Shown here: piece by piece, positions 12,163-24,899 of the stretch
Numbering within the stretch: the stretch's first letter is position 1
How the letters are laid out: the number at the start of each line of letters is the position of its first letter
DNA from: Morella rubra
Lineage: Eukaryota > Streptophyta > Magnoliopsida > Fagales > Myricaceae
Direction of reading: 5' to 3'
DNA length: 64,000 nt
Assembly (NCBI GenBank): GCA_003952965.2
Contig: CM025851.1
Span: forward strand, 31,696,119-31,760,118
The notes under the pieces: generated by a model
Seen by the model: only the letters and a program-made list of their open reading frames with translations
Database searches by the model: none
What the model was told of the DNA's origin: nothing
Made by a program: the position numbers and the translations under genes

Positions 12163-14376
12163 AACTTGAGATAGAACTAAATGCATGCTATGCTTAATTT
12201 ACCACATGTTGTAGCTAAATAGAGCAAGTTTCTAGTTATGGATAATCCCTCCCTTCTCCCTCTCGGACCAATATCCTCTTTAATTTCATGTCCAAAATAA
12301 ATATTGATCTAAATTCAAATTTTGAGAGAAATAGACACAACAAGTGTGAGATTTAAAACATTAAATATTGTCCATATTCATGGTTTGACAATGTGGATCC
12401 TATCACATGCATTGCATGCTATGTGATTCTCTTTTCACAATTAGATGTTCAGTTCGACCCTAAATTTTTCATTCTCTCTTTATCAATATTATTATTTTGT
12501 CATAGTTATGGATGGAAGCTTGATGGGGGAGTAATTTTTCATTACTACAAAAGTTCATAGTTAAAGGCCCAAAATAGTAAGGCAGGAATCAACCCATCTA
12601 ACGTGGTACGCGCCCCTCAGTTATTGGAGGTTCATAAAAAAGTTTGACATTCATGCTTTATCAGGTAAAGAAAATTTACGTAAGAAACTATGATTATTCT
12701 CTATTATTCATTAACTGAACTGACGGACGAGAAAGTAAAAGGAAGAAAGAAAGAGGTAGTTGACTCAAGCTGTTCTAGAGTAGACCAACTTTGACAATGC
12801 CGACCATTGGTAAAAAGTGGATGGGATGAAAAAGGTCCAGAGGGAGATGAGGCTCGGAGAAAATGGGGCTAAGCCCAAGAAGTCCCCAGGCCTAGATGGC
12901 AAAGCGAGGAAGATAACTAGAGGAGGTATGTGTAAAAAACGCTAAGCTTCTCTCTCATTAATTATCAAACTAGAGAAAAAAAAAAAAAAAAAAGAAGAAG
13001 AAGAGAGGATTTGAGAAACAATAACAATTGATAATGACATCGAAGAAATCTCCCTACGAGAAGAACTTTGAGTTCTAGCATATTATTTTACTTGTAGGAG
13101 AAATGAAAGAGAGTTTAAGCCTTTCAATCTATCCCAAATGCTGGACTTCTAGTAGACGTTGTGACTGGACCGGTTTAAAATGACTCCATCAAAGCTTAAT
13201 AAATATAAAAGCTACGATGAAAACAAAAAAATAGGTGACTTTCGGTGAAAATTAACACGCACATACTAAAACTATAAATTCATGGCATAGTTATATAGAA
13301 AAAATCTAAGATATTCTCATCAACGTTGTAAGATATTAATTCACATTAAAAAAAAGGAGGGAAACGATGGAAAATTACATCCCATTCTATACTCCATGAT
13401 TTAATATTGGAACTCCAAAGGACCAACAAGAAAAGTTGCAAGATTTCGATTTATTTATTTATTTTCTAAAAGGTTGGATTTTAATATCCTGGAGTAGTAT
13501 ATCAACCTCATGCCCTTTAAACTTGTTTGTTTTTACAACACGACCTAAAGGCATTTTATTTATCAAAACTAACTACAGGCAGAGGGCACTTCCGTCACAA
13601 TGATTTCTGCTTATGACATAGCAACATAGCTGGATTGGTCAGTTTTAGAAGGCAAAGCATATCTTTATCACAATGGTGATGAGTTCCCAAAAAAAAAAAA
13701 TCCTGAAAAAGTTGTCTCCATTACGAAGTTTGCACAAAAAAGTCATGAAGGGCAATAATTTTAACAAGGAAATAAAGTTGGGCTTTCCTGCCTTGCCGTG
13801 CCACCCATGGAATTATTGTAATTTGTTAGTAGCAGAGATCCGAGTTGACGGAAACTTCCTATTAATAAAATAGTCCAATAAATTTTTCTTGGAAAATCCT
13901 AATTTTGTCTTTGTCCGACTCCGAGTCCGAGGGAAGAAAAACCAGAAACTACCAAAACTCGATCCTTCTGAAAAAAAAACCCCCAAAACTCGATCCTCCT
14001 CTTTGGGCCCGGTCTAATCAGCTGCCAAACACGGCCTTAGACGCTTAAGAAACCGAAGCTTACTGGGACGGACGCGAAACACTGCCGTTTAAAGGAATTT
14101 TTGGGAGACATCTACCAACACGGGAAATGGACGTCGAAGGAAAAGCCATGTACTATAATTGCTTTTTCTCACTTTCCCCGCCCAAATATCTGACACAGTA
14201 GTCTGAGCTATTGAAGGAATCTGAGCCATTGAATTTAAGTCGCATTACGCTTCCCGGTGGTTTTGTTCGTTGCTTCGCCACCTTTCTCTGCCTTTTCTCT
14301 CGCCTCGCGCCTATTTTGCCTGTAATTCTATCTTTCGCCTTTGTACCGCCGGAGTGTTCGACGAAATGCCTGAGCC
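12163..14376. other. Upstream region of PTST2, copy A
   Basis: AT-rich non-coding sequence between the CACTA right end and the PTST2 start codon. Short frames such as the one at 13673 are not gene-like. It contains an A-rich run near 12976 and a C/T-rich stretch just before the start (14240-14376), suitable for a 5' leader. The same sequence recurs at 17974-20194 with only small differences. Confidence 0.6.
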
Positions 14377-17339
14377 ATGCTGTCCCTCACAACCTCGTCT
14401 ACTCACCTCCTCGTCTCCTCCACCTCGCCCCCGCATTTGAGCCCTCTCTGTCTCTCTGCCCCCTCCGCTCTCTTCGTTACCTATTCGAGAACGAGAGGAA
14501 GAAGAAGGGAAATAACAGAGAAACAGTTTGTGCCTTTGAGTTCTGTTGCGGAGAAGGAGAGCGGTGGCTCTGTGAGAGGTTTTCCGAGGCGTTTGTGTGG
14601 CGGTGGTTGTTCTGGGTTTGTGAGGAGGAGTGCCAACTGGGATAGCGAGGGCGATTTTGCTTTGGAGGCGGAAATATTGGAGTTCATGAAAGAATCAAGG
14701 AATCCGGAGGCGTTTCCGAGAAAGAAAGAGCTGGTTGAAGCTGGGAGGATGGATTTGGTGGAAGCTATCGCGAAGAGAGGTGGTTGGCTCTCGTTGGGTT
14801 GGGATTTGAATGACGAGGAGGAGGAAGAGAAGGTCCAGGAAAATGTTGCCGCTAGGGATTCGGATCCTTCCTCAACGGACAAAGAATGTGGCATTGTTTT
14901 TGATTCGGTGGCCAACGGAATTCGCAGCTCTGAGATGGTTTCTTGTCTTTCGGAAAATTTTTCTCAGTTAGCCTCCTCGTCCGGTAGATCACTGTGAGGA
15001 TTCTTTATTTCGCTTTCTTTTTATGTGTTAGTGCATTATGACTTGTTTTCTGGTCCTTTGCTGTATTTGTAGCATATCATTGGAAAATGAAAGAGTTTTG
15101 GAAACTCAGAGCAGTCATGACTCATGTTATTCGCAACATGTTATATTATAAGATTCCAAATCTTTCGATTTTTATCTACCCTTGATTATGTTGAAACCAA
15201 AACAAACATATCATTTCTGGGGCGGGTGATTTGACTTATGATATTTGCATAGGGAAACGGCAGAGGAGTATGAGTCTGGGATTGAGGGTATATTGAATCG
15301 ATTGGAGAAACAAAGGAATAGGACTTTTGGAATTAAATTGAAACAGAAAGGAAATGATATTCGCTTGGAAAGTGATCATGGTAAAGATGACTGGCATTCT
15401 GGAACTTCAATGGATACGGTATGTTGTTTTTGTCAATTTTTTGTTTGAAGTAGCTTTTCTGTTTACTTGAGTTTATATTTAATTTGAAAATGATGCACTG
15501 ATCATATTGCTCGAATTTCCGATTTGCTCCTACACATTAAATATGCCAAGCATAGTTGCATCTCACTGGGAGGGAAATTGGGTTGATCTCATTTCGAGTT
15601 TTATACTTCCGAAAAGTAATAAAATTTGATATAAGAGTATAAGCAAAAATTCATGCAACTACATCTCTCTAGTGGTCTTTTTAAATATGTGCTATTGAGC
15701 CGTTTGTACCCTAGAAAGAGATGAATAACATTTAAGATCTCTGTTATTTGGGAGCCCCTGTCATCGCTGCCCTTTCTGGGAGATATTGCTAATTCTAGGT
15801 TTGACATTTGATTTCCTTTCCTTTGGTGTTTGAAATGATATGAATTGTTTTGTAAGCAAATCTTCTAAATCATAACATGTGGTGCGTGTTTCATTGCAAA
15901 AGACAGTTGCTGGACTGGAAAGTAGTAAACTGACTTCTGTAAGTTCCAATAAACACATTCACAATGATTTGGGGGGAAATCCTGGCAACGACAAAACCTT
16001 CTTTGACGTTGATGGTTTAAGAAACTCACTTAATCCAAACACGTGGAGAACTTGGAGCATCCAGAGGGCAGGCTTTTCTGATGCCAGTTTTGAAGGTGTT
16101 TTATTTTATGTAATCTTATTTTCATTTTCTCAGGGTACCAGTATCTGGTGGTTTCACTGTTTGACAGATTGAATTAACTTTCACCTTTTGTTAATACAAT
16201 AACAGCGGCTGAAATTGCTACGATTGAAACAAGAACAGAAGGACCAATGGATGGTACAAGAGACGAGATACTGGAGGTAAGAGAGATTGTTGGTGAACCT
16301 TTAGTCGGTAGTAAAGATTTGAGCTCTTGTTCCGAAGAGATTGCTCACAATGGAATACGAGGTCGCCTTCAGCACCTGGAGTTGGAGCTTTCCTCTGTAC
16401 TTCGCTCGTTAAGGTAAATGCTGATGAAGTTATCTCACAGAAGGTGGTGATACAATGCTTAAAAAGTTTTGAACCCCCCCCCCCTTGCCCCCCCCTCTCG
16501 CCTCCCTCCCCCCCTCTCCAAAACCAGAAAGAAAGAAAGAAAGAAAGAATCCAAAAACATCCATGGGATAGAAGTGGATTTTATTGATTTTGTTTGGCCA
16601 ATCTCTCACCCAGAATATGAGAGGTTCATTGATTATGGACTGCAGAGTTATACATTAATTGGTGGTAATGAAATTGCATGGTAGAAAATTGTTTTATTGA
16701 CTGTGTACAATGTTTTATCAGGTTTGATACAATGCATTTTTGTTTCTTTCGACAACGATATGAAGCTTTAGTTCTAGTGCAAGGAGCACTTTAACACTGC
16801 TACAGTGGTCACTACCAAACTAATCTTATTTTCTCAGTTTTAGAAGATTCAGCTGTGCATTTGCTCTCTTGAAAGCTTTCTCATACTGTGGATGTAGTTT
16901 GGACACTTCTTCGGGGCATTTTCAATTATCTTCTAAATTCTGCTTTATTTTTTGATAGGCTCATGAGAGCTCCTCCGATGAGTTGCAGAACCTATCTGAT
17001 GCTTGGGAGTTCCAGGAAAATGAGATCATGAATGCCCAGGGCAGATTGCGGTCAATACGTGCAAAATTAGCTGTATTGGAGGGAAAGATGGCAATAGCCA
17101 TAATGTATGCAGAAGTTAGTCATTTACAAAGATATATGCCACTAAGGTTCTCTCTTTTTGATAATGTTCCAATCTTATATACTTTTTTCAGTGATGCTCA
17201 GAAGATGGTGGAGGAGAAACAGAAGAGAATTGATGATGCTCGTATAGCTTTTCGACTTCTTCGTGCTACTTGCGTTGTTTGGCCCAGTTCAGCCTCCGAG
17301 GTGCTCTTGGCTGGTTCATTTGATGGTTGGGCGACCCAG
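14377..17339 (+). CDS. PTST2: PTST2-like starch granule protein, copy A (exons 1-6, 3' end missing at gap)
   Basis: Plastid starch-granule factor of the PTST2/FLO6 family, which has an N-terminal transit peptide, a coiled coil and a C-terminal CBM48 that binds glucans; in Arabidopsis PTST2 works with starch synthase 4 in granule initiation. Exon 1 (14377-14993) starts MLSLTTSSTHLL, a Ser/Thr-rich transit peptide, and contains the family block ALEAEILEFMKESRNPEAFP and GGWLSLGWD. Splicing in phase joins 15253-15418 (ETAEEYESGIEGILNRLEKQ), 15903-16095, 16206 to about 16443, 16959-17104 and 17191-17339, which ends in LLAGSFDGWATQ, the start of CBM48. Copy A has an unbroken exon 1 but lacks one T in exon 4 (TTAAGGTAAATG against TTAAGGTTAAATG in copy B). 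The last two CBM48 exons are absent because the contig stops at 17398. PTST3 is the alternative family member; neighbouring genes favour PTST2. Confidence 0.85.
16474..16515 (+). repeat. C-rich tract in PTST2 intron 4, copy A
   Basis: Interrupted poly-C and C/T runs followed by an A/G tract with GAAA repeats. The matching place in copy B (22289-22345) has a longer, cleaner C run. Such tracts are error-prone, and the two copies differ here more than elsewhere. Confidence 0.9.
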
Positions 17340-17398
17340 GTTTGATCTTATCTTGTATTCAGCTCTTAGGTTCCATATATACGGCAGAAGCTTGTTCG

Positions 17399-17530
17399 NN
17401 NNNNNNNNNNNNNNNNNNNNNNNNNNNNNNNNNNNNNNNNNNNNNNNNNNNNNNNNNNNNNNNNNNNNNNNNNNNNNNNNNNNNNNNNNNNNNNNNNNNN
17501 NNNNNNNNNNNNNNNNNNNNNNNNNNNNNN
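17399..17530. other. Assembly gap (132 N)
   Basis: The gap separates the two copies of the duplicated block. The left contig ends inside a PTST2 intron and the right contig begins inside the CACTA right end, so sequence on the two sides overlaps by about 5.7 kb instead of adjoining. Confidence 1.
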
Positions 17531-17973
17531 GGGGGTGGGGGAAGAAGAAGGAGGAAGAAGAAAAGAGGGGGGGGGTGCGGGATGGGCAGCTAATTTGCCC
17601 TAAACGCGCGTTTCATTAAGTCTATAGCGGCGGTCGCTAAAAATGCCGCTAAAGGGTGTTTTTAGAGGCGTTTTGCAAAATATGCTGCTAAAGGGGGTCT
17701 ATAGCTGCGGTCGTTTTAGCGGCGGTCAATGACCGCCGTTATATAAACCGCTGCCATAGGTTGCATATAGCGACGGTTATTGACTGCCGCTATATCAACC
17801 GCTGCTACTTTGGTCTATAGCGGCGGTTTTTGACCGCCGCTATAGAGACCGCCGCTATATGTATATTTTTCTGCTGCGGTTTTGATAAACCGCCGGTATA
17901 TAGGGCATATAGCGGCGGTTTTGGTGACCGCCGCTAAAATGACTGCCGCTGTAGACCTGTTTTTTTTGTAGTG
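17531..17973 (-). mobile_element. CACTA right end, second occurrence
   Basis: The subterminal TAGCGGCGGT array and the terminus TTTTTTTTGTAGTG (ending 17973) repeat the right end at 12162. The array is longer and cleaner than in copy A, with added units between 17630 and 17810. The element's inner part is lost at the gap. This is most simply the same physical end sequenced in another contig. Confidence 0.85.
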
Positions 17974-20194
17974 GAACTTGAGAGTAGAACTAAATGCATG
18001 CTATGCTTAATTTACCACATGTTGTAGCTAAATAGAGCAAGTTTCTAGTTATGGATAATCCCTCCCTTCTCCCTCTCGGACCAATATCCTCTTTAATTTC
18101 ATGTCCAAAATAAATATTGATCTAAATTCAAATTTTGAGAGAAATAGACACAACAAGTGTGAGATTTAAAACATTAAATATTGTCCATATTCATGGTTTG
18201 ACAATGTGGATCCTATCACATGCATTGCATGCTATGTGATTCTCTTTTCACAATTAGATGTTCAGTTCGACCCTAAATTTTTCATTCTCTCTTTATCAAT
18301 ATTATTATTTTGTCATAGTTATGGATGGAAGCTTGATGGGGGAGTAATTTTTCATTACTACAAAAGTTCATAGTTAAAGGCCCAAAATAGTAAGGCAGGA
18401 ATCAACCCATCTAACGTGGTACGCGCCCCTCAGTTATTGGAGGTTCATAAAAAAGTTTGACATTCATGCTTTATCAGGTAAAGAAAATTTACGTAAGAAA
18501 CTATGATTATTCTCTATTATTCATTAACTGAACTGACGGACGAGAAAGTAAAAGGAAAAAAGAAAGACGTAGTTGACTCAAGCTGTTCTAGAGTAGACCA
18601 ACTTTGACAATGCCGACCATTGGTAAAAAGTGGATGGGATGAAAAAGGTCCAGAGGGAGATGAGGCTCGGAGAAAATGGGGCTAAGGCCCAAGAAGTCCC
18701 CAGGCCTAGATGGCAAAGCGAGGAAGATAACTAGAGGAGGTATGTGTAAAAAACGCTAAGCTTCTCTCTCATTAATTATCAAACTAGAGAAAAAAAAAAA
18801 AAAAAAAAGAAGAAGAAGAAGGATTTGAGAAACAATAACAATTGATAATGACATCGAAGAAATCTCCCTACGAGAAGAACTTTGAGTTCTAGCATATTAT
18901 TTTACTTGTAGGAGAAATGAAAGAGAGTTTAAGCCTTTCAATCTATCCCAAATGCTGGACTTCTAGTAGACGTTGTGACTGGACCGGTTTTAAAATGACT
19001 CCATCAAAGCTTAATAAATATAAAAGCTACGATGAAAACAAAAAAATAGGTGACTTTCGGTGAAAATTAACACGCACATACTAAAACTATAAATTCATGG
19101 CATAGTTATATAGAAAAAATCTAAGATATTCTCATCAACGTTGTAAGATATTAATTCACATTAAAAAAAAGGAGGGAAACGATGGAAAATTACATCCCAT
19201 TCTATACTCCATGAATTTAATATTGGAACTCCAAAGGACCAACAAGAAAAGTTGCAAGATTTCGATTTATTTATTTATTTTCTAAAAGGTTGGATTTTAA
19301 TATCCTGGAGTAGTATATCAACCTCATGCCCTTTAAACTTGTTTGTTTTTACAACACGACCTAAAGGCATTTTATTTATCAAAACTAACTACAGGCAGAG
19401 GGCACTTCCGTCACAATGATTTCTGCTTATGACATAGCAACATAGCTGGATTGGTCAGTTTTAGAAGGCAAAGCATATCTTTATCACAATGGTGATGATT
19501 CCCAAAAAAAAAAAAAAAATCCTGAAAAAGTTGTCTCCATTACGAAGTTTGCACAAAAAAGTCATGAAGGGCAATAATTTTAACAAGGAAATAAAGTTGG
19601 GCTTTCCTGCCTTGCCGTGCCACCCATGGAATTATTGTAATTTGTTAGTAGCAGAGATCCGAGTTGACGGAAACTTCCTATTAATAAAATAGTCCAATAA
19701 ATTTTTCTTGGAAAATCCTAATTTTGTCTTTGTCCGACTCCGAGTCCGAGGGAAGAAAAACCAGAAACTACCAAAACTCGATCCTTCTGAAAAAAAAACC
19801 CCCAAAACTCGATCCTCCTCTTTGGGCCCGGTCTAATCAGCTGCCAAACACGGCCTTAGACGCTTAAGAAACCGAAGCTTACTGGGACGGACGCGAAACA
19901 CTGCCGTTTAAAGGAATTTTTGGGAGACATCTACCAACACGGGAAATGGACGTCGAAGGAAAAGCCATGTACTATAATTGCTTTTTCTCACTTTCCCCGC
20001 CCAAATATCTGACACAGTAGTCTGAGCTATTGAAGGAATCTGAGCCATTGAATTTAAGTCGCATTACGCTTCCCGGTGGTTTTGTTCGTTGCTTCGCCAC
20101 CTTTCTCTGCCTTTTCTCTCGCCTCGCGCCTATTTTGCCTGTAATTCTATCTTTCGCCTTTGTACCGCGGAGTGTTCGACGAAATGCCTGAGCC

Positions 20195-23100
20195 ATGCTG
20201 TCCCTCACAACCTCGTCTACTCACCTCCTCGTCTCCTCCACCTCGCCCCCGCATTTGAGCCCTCTCTGTCTCTCTGCCCTCCGCTCTCTTCGTTACCTAT
20301 TCGAGACCGAGAGGAAGAAGAAGGAAATAACAGAGAAACAGTTTGTGTCCTTTGAGTTCTGTTGCGGAGAAGGAGAGCGGTGCTCTGTGAGAGGTTTTCC
20401 GAGGCGTTTGTGTGGCGGTGGTTGTTCTGGGTTTGTGAGGAGGAGTGCCAACTGGGATAGCGAGGGCTTTTGCTTTGGAGTTCAAATGATTGGAGTTCAA
20501 GAAAGAATCAAGGAGGCCGGAGGCGTTTCCGAGAAAGAAAGAGCTGGTTGAAGCTGGGAGGATGGATTTGGTGGAAGCTATCGCGAAGAGATGGTTGGTC
20601 TCTCTCGTTGGGTTGGATTTGAGATGACGAGGAGGAGGAAGAGAAGGTCCAGGAAAATGTTCCGCTAGGGATTCGGATCCTTCCTCAACGGACAAAGAAT
20701 GTGGCATTGTTTTTGATTCGGTGGCCAACGGAATTCGCAGCTCTGAGATGGTTTCTTGTCTTTCGGAAAATTTTTCTCAGTTAGCCTCCTCGTCCGGTAG
20801 ATCACTGTGAGGATTCTTTATTTCGCTTTCTTTTTATGTGTTAGTGCATTATGACTTGTTTTCTGGTCCTTTGCTGTATTTGTAGCATATCATTGGAAAA
20901 TGAAAGAGTTTTGGAAACTCAGAGCAGTCATGACTCATGTTATTCGCAACATGTTATATTATAAGATTCCAAATCTTTCGATTTTTATCTACCCTTGATT
21001 ATGTTGAAACCAAAACAAACATATCATTTCTGGGGCGGGTGATTTGACTTATGATATTTGCATAGGGAAACGGCAGAGGAGTATGAGTCTGGGATTGAGG
21101 GTATATTGAATCGATTGGAGAAACAAAGGAATAGGACTTTTGGAATTAAATTGAAACAGAAAGGAAATGATATTCGCTTGGAAAGTGATCATGGTAAAGA
21201 TGACTGGCATTCTGGAACTTCAATGGATACGGTATGTTGTTTTTGTCAATTTTTTGTTTGAAGTAGCTTTTCTGTTTACTTGAGTTTATATTTAATTTGA
21301 AAATGATGCACTGATCATATTGCTCGAATTTCCGATTTGCTCCTACACATTAAATATGCCAAGCATAGTTGCATCTCACTGGGAGGGAAATTGGGTTGAT
21401 CTCATTTCGAGTTTTATACTTCCGAAAAGTAATAAAATTTGATATAAGAGTATAAGCAAAAATTCATGCAACTACATCTCTCTAGTGGTCTTTTTAAATA
21501 TGTGCTATTGAGCCGTTTGTACCCTAGAAAGAGATGAATAACATTTAAGATCTCTGTTATTTGGGAGCCCCTGTCATCGCTGCCCTTTCTGGGAGATATT
21601 GCTAATTCTAGGTTTGACATTTGATTTCCTTTCCTTTGGTGTTTGAAATGATATGAATTGTTTTGTAAGCAAATCTTCTAAATCATAACATGTGGTGCGT
21701 GTTTCATTGCAAAAGACAGTTGCTGGACTGGAAAGTAGTAAACTGACTTCTGTAAGTTCCAATAAACACATTCACAATGATTTGGGGGGAAATCCTGGCA
21801 ACGACAAAACCTTCTTTGACGTTGATGGTTTAAGAAACTCACTTAATCCAAACACGTGGAGAACTTGGAGCATCCAGAGGGCAGGCTTTTCTGATGCCAG
21901 TTTTGAAGGTGTTTTATTTTATGTAATCTTATTTTCATTTTCTCAGGGTACCAGTATCTGGTGGTTTCACTGTTTGACAGATTGAATTAACTTTCACCTT
22001 TTGTTAATACAATAACAGCGGCTGAAATTGCTACGATTGAAACAAGAACAGAAGGACCAATGGATGGTACAAGAGACGAGATACTGGAGGTAAGAGAGAT
22101 TGTTGGTGAACCTTTAGTCGGTAGTAAAGATTTGAGCTCTTGTTCCGAAGAGATTGCTCACAATGGAATACGAGGTCGCCTTCAGCACCTGGAGTTGGAG
22201 CTTTCCTCTGTACTTCGCTCGTTAAGGTTAAATGCTGATGAAGTTATCTCACAGAAGGTGGGTGATACAATTTGCTTTAAACCAGTTGAACCCCCCCCCC
22301 CCCCCCCCCCCCCCCCCTTCTCTCCTCTCTCCCCTTTCTCTCCTCCCCAACCACACACACAAAAAAAAAAAAAAGGAAGAAAGAAAAGAATAAGAATCCA
22401 AAAACATCCATGGGGATAGAAGTGGATTTTATTGATTTTGTTTGGCCAATCTCTCACCCAGAATATGAGAGGTTCATTGATTATGGACTGCAGAGTTATA
22501 CATTAATTGGTGGTAATGAAATTGCATGGTAGAAAATTGTTTTATTGACTGTGTACAATGTTTTATCAGGTTTGATACAATGCATTTTTGTTTCTTTCGA
22601 CAACGATATGAAGCTTTAGTTCTAGTGCAAGGAGCACTTTAACACTGCTACAGTGGTCACTACCAAACTAATCTTATTTTCTCAGTTTTAGAAGATTCAG
22701 CTGTGCATTTGCTCTCTTGAAAGCTTTCTCATACTGTGGATGTAGTTTGGACACTTCTTCGGGGCATTTTCAATTATCTTCTAAATTCTGCTTTATTTTT
22801 TGATAGGCTCATGAGAGCTCCTCCGATGAGTTGCAGAACCTATCTGATGCTTGGGAGTTCCAGGAAAATGAGATCATGAATGCCCAGGGCAGATTGCGGT
22901 CAATACGTGCAAAATTAGCTGTATTGGAGGGAAAGATGGCAATAGCCATAATGTATGCAGAAGTTAGTCATTTACAAAGATATATGCCACTAAGGTTCTC
23001 TCTTTTTGATAATGTTCCAATCTTATATACTTTTTTCAGTGATGCTCAGAAGATGGTGGAGGAGAAACAGAAGAGAATTGATGATGCTCGTATAGCTTTT

Positions 23101-24453
23101 CGACTTCTTCGTGCTACTTGCGTTGTTTGGCCCAGTTCAGCCTCCGAGGTGCTCTTGGCTGGTTCATTTGATGGTTGGGCGACCCAGGTTTGATCTTATC
23201 TTGTATTCAGCTCTTAGGTTCCATATATACGGCAGAAGCTTGTTCGGCAATCACTAGTCACAGTTAATATAGCACTTTTTTTTTTTTTTTTCTGTGTGTT
23301 TTGGGATGTGATATTGCTTACATTATAGCTTCTCATGTGTAGGTAATATTTAGCTAAAGACTACTTCCACAATAGTAAGTTGGGTAGGATTCTGATCTCA
23401 AGTGTTGTTATAGGAATATAGTTGGAGTTTCTTCTTGCGCTGGCAATGATTGATGGACTGAGAAGCATTGGAACTAGACCCCAAGTTTAGGTTGTAAGCT
23501 GCAGTAGTGCTAAAGTGGTGAAAGTAGTATGTTATACATGGAAACATGTTCTGAATTTTAGTGCCATATGGACTGGTTTCTTGTTAGGCTTAGAACTAAT
23601 TAATTTCATGCATCGTCCATTCAAAATCTTCGATTCTCAAGCTTATGCATGGACACTGCCTTGAACTTTTTGACATCCTTCCTCCCCAGTCAGTATGTCT
23701 TGTATTTGTCTAGAAAGAAAGTCTATGTCTGGTACGAATGAAATTATGCATGCAACTCAATGATGGAGGGATAGCTTTTTGGTAGTTTTACTACCTACTT
23801 CCTATTCTTACAAAGGGTTTGGCTTTTGATCAGTTTCGTATAGGGTGTTGCTATTTTGATAGTGCAAGCTTTAGTATCAGAGACGTGGGCGAACTGTGCA
23901 TCCTCTTTTCATTTGTCAGGAAGAAACTTTTTAACCTCTTTTTTCGCTACAAAATTTGCTCTGTGCCTCTGCCAAGAATAATGTGCTTGGTTTGTTACTG
24001 AAGGAGTATTAGGAAGCATCTGCGAAAATGGCATTGTTCAATTTGTTTGTCTTCATTTGAAAAGACTGCTTGAGATCATTTTGTTTTTCTATTGGTTATG
24101 ATTGATTTATCATTTGTAGAACTGTGCCCTGGTTCATTGGGCATTCTGTAGGATTCTTCAGTGGTAAAAGGACAAAATCATGTGCTATTTTGCAGAGAAA
24201 AATGAAGGCGTCAAGCACAGGTGTCTTTTCTTTGTGCCTGAAGTTGTATCCAGGCAGATATGAGGTACTTCTTGTTTGTCGACTTTGTTGTAGTTTCACA
24301 TTTGCACTTCCCCTTGTAGACTGATGATCTTCCTGAAATTTTGACTTGATCATGCAGATCAAGTTTATTGTTGATGGTGAATGGAGGGTTGATCCCCTAC
24401 GTCCTATAGTGAATAACAACGGATACGAGAATAATGTACTAATTATTACATAA
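20195..24453 (+). CDS. PTST2: PTST2-like starch granule protein, copy B (all exons, exon 1 frame broken)
   Basis: The same gene as at 14377 but with its full 3' end. Exons by splice sites and phase: exon 1 from 20195 to about 20810, then 21066-21231, 21716-21908, 22019-22257, 22807-22952, 23040-23187, 24196-24264 and 24358-24453. The last three join across GDGW-like GSFDGWATQ, RKMKASSTGVFSLCLKLYPG and IKFIVDGEWRVDPLRPIV, a complete CBM48 with its conserved aromatic and charged positions, ending GYENNVLIIT. Exon 5 encodes a coiled-coil stretch. Total product about 557 residues, usual for the family. Exon 1 of this copy carries several small indels and substitutions between about 20165 and 20665 that copy A lacks, so the frame is lost there. 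The clustering suggests sequence error more than decay, since the other exons are clean. Confidence 0.8.
22289..22373 (+). repeat. Poly-C / C-T / A tract in PTST2 intron 4, copy B
   Basis: A run of roughly 30 C (22289-22318) with C/T blocks and then a poly-A run near 22361. It lies in the intron after exon 4 (donor at 22258). It is longer than its counterpart in copy A. Confidence 0.9.
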
Positions 24454-24899
24454 GTGGCACAAAAGAGGCATCCATCGGTGCTATTTCATCGTCGCAAAGT
24501 CGTTATCCGTGCATGCATTTGGGCTTCTTCGTTTCTTTCTTTACCCACTCCTTGTAAACAGCCAATTGGCCCTTGATTCTTTCACCCCAACAATTAGTAG
24601 TATGTAATACTGTTAGGACTCCATGTTGGTTTTGCTTTTGTAATGGGTGTTGGTTATGCAGTGTTTCTTGTTCACGAAAAACATCTCTTTTTCGTAATCT
24701 CAACAAATTATTTCATAAAATTTTTAATAAGTTGTAACACGTGAAAGCAATGGGAAATTGCATGGTGAATGTATAAAAATATGAGCGAATAGCCAGTGAA
24801 ACCCAGAGTCTTAAGTCCATTCCTTCTAGGGAAGAACGCTGGAGGGATTGTAATGGTAAATTCTCGATTAACAGCACCTTGATATATTCAAGCCAGATG
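24454..24899 (+). other. 3' flank of PTST2
   Basis: Non-coding sequence after the PTST2 stop codon, probably its 3' UTR and downstream region. Nothing else is recognised before the LINE fragment. Confidence 0.5.

Larger units (their letters stand above)
11785..17398. repeat. Left copy (A) of a duplicated block of about 5.7 kb
   Basis: This stretch is repeated nearly base for base at 17531-23246. It contains the CACTA right end, the PTST2 upstream region and PTST2 exons 1-6. Copy A stops at the N gap after ...GCTTGTTCG (17398); copy B continues past the same bases at 23246. Differences are mainly one- or two-base indels in homopolymers, plus a clearly poorer CACTA end in copy A (11880-12050). 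Confidence 0.9.
17531..23246. repeat. Right copy (B) of the duplicated block
   Basis: Parallels 11785-17398 with an offset of about 5.81 to 5.85 kb. It begins within the G/A-rich sequence just inside the CACTA right end and runs through PTST2 exons 1-6. Unlike copy A, it continues without a break into the remainder of the gene. Confidence 0.9.

Noticed and set aside
13673-13873. Small gene duplicated at 19489-19692
   Set aside because: The peptide is Lys-rich from an A run, lacks any family resemblance, and occurs twice only because the whole block does.
15073-15180. Extra PTST2 exon starting CATATCATTGG
   Set aside because: An acceptor-like TTTGTAG precedes it, but no GT donor keeps the phase needed for the next exon, whereas exon 1 joins directly to 15253 in phase.
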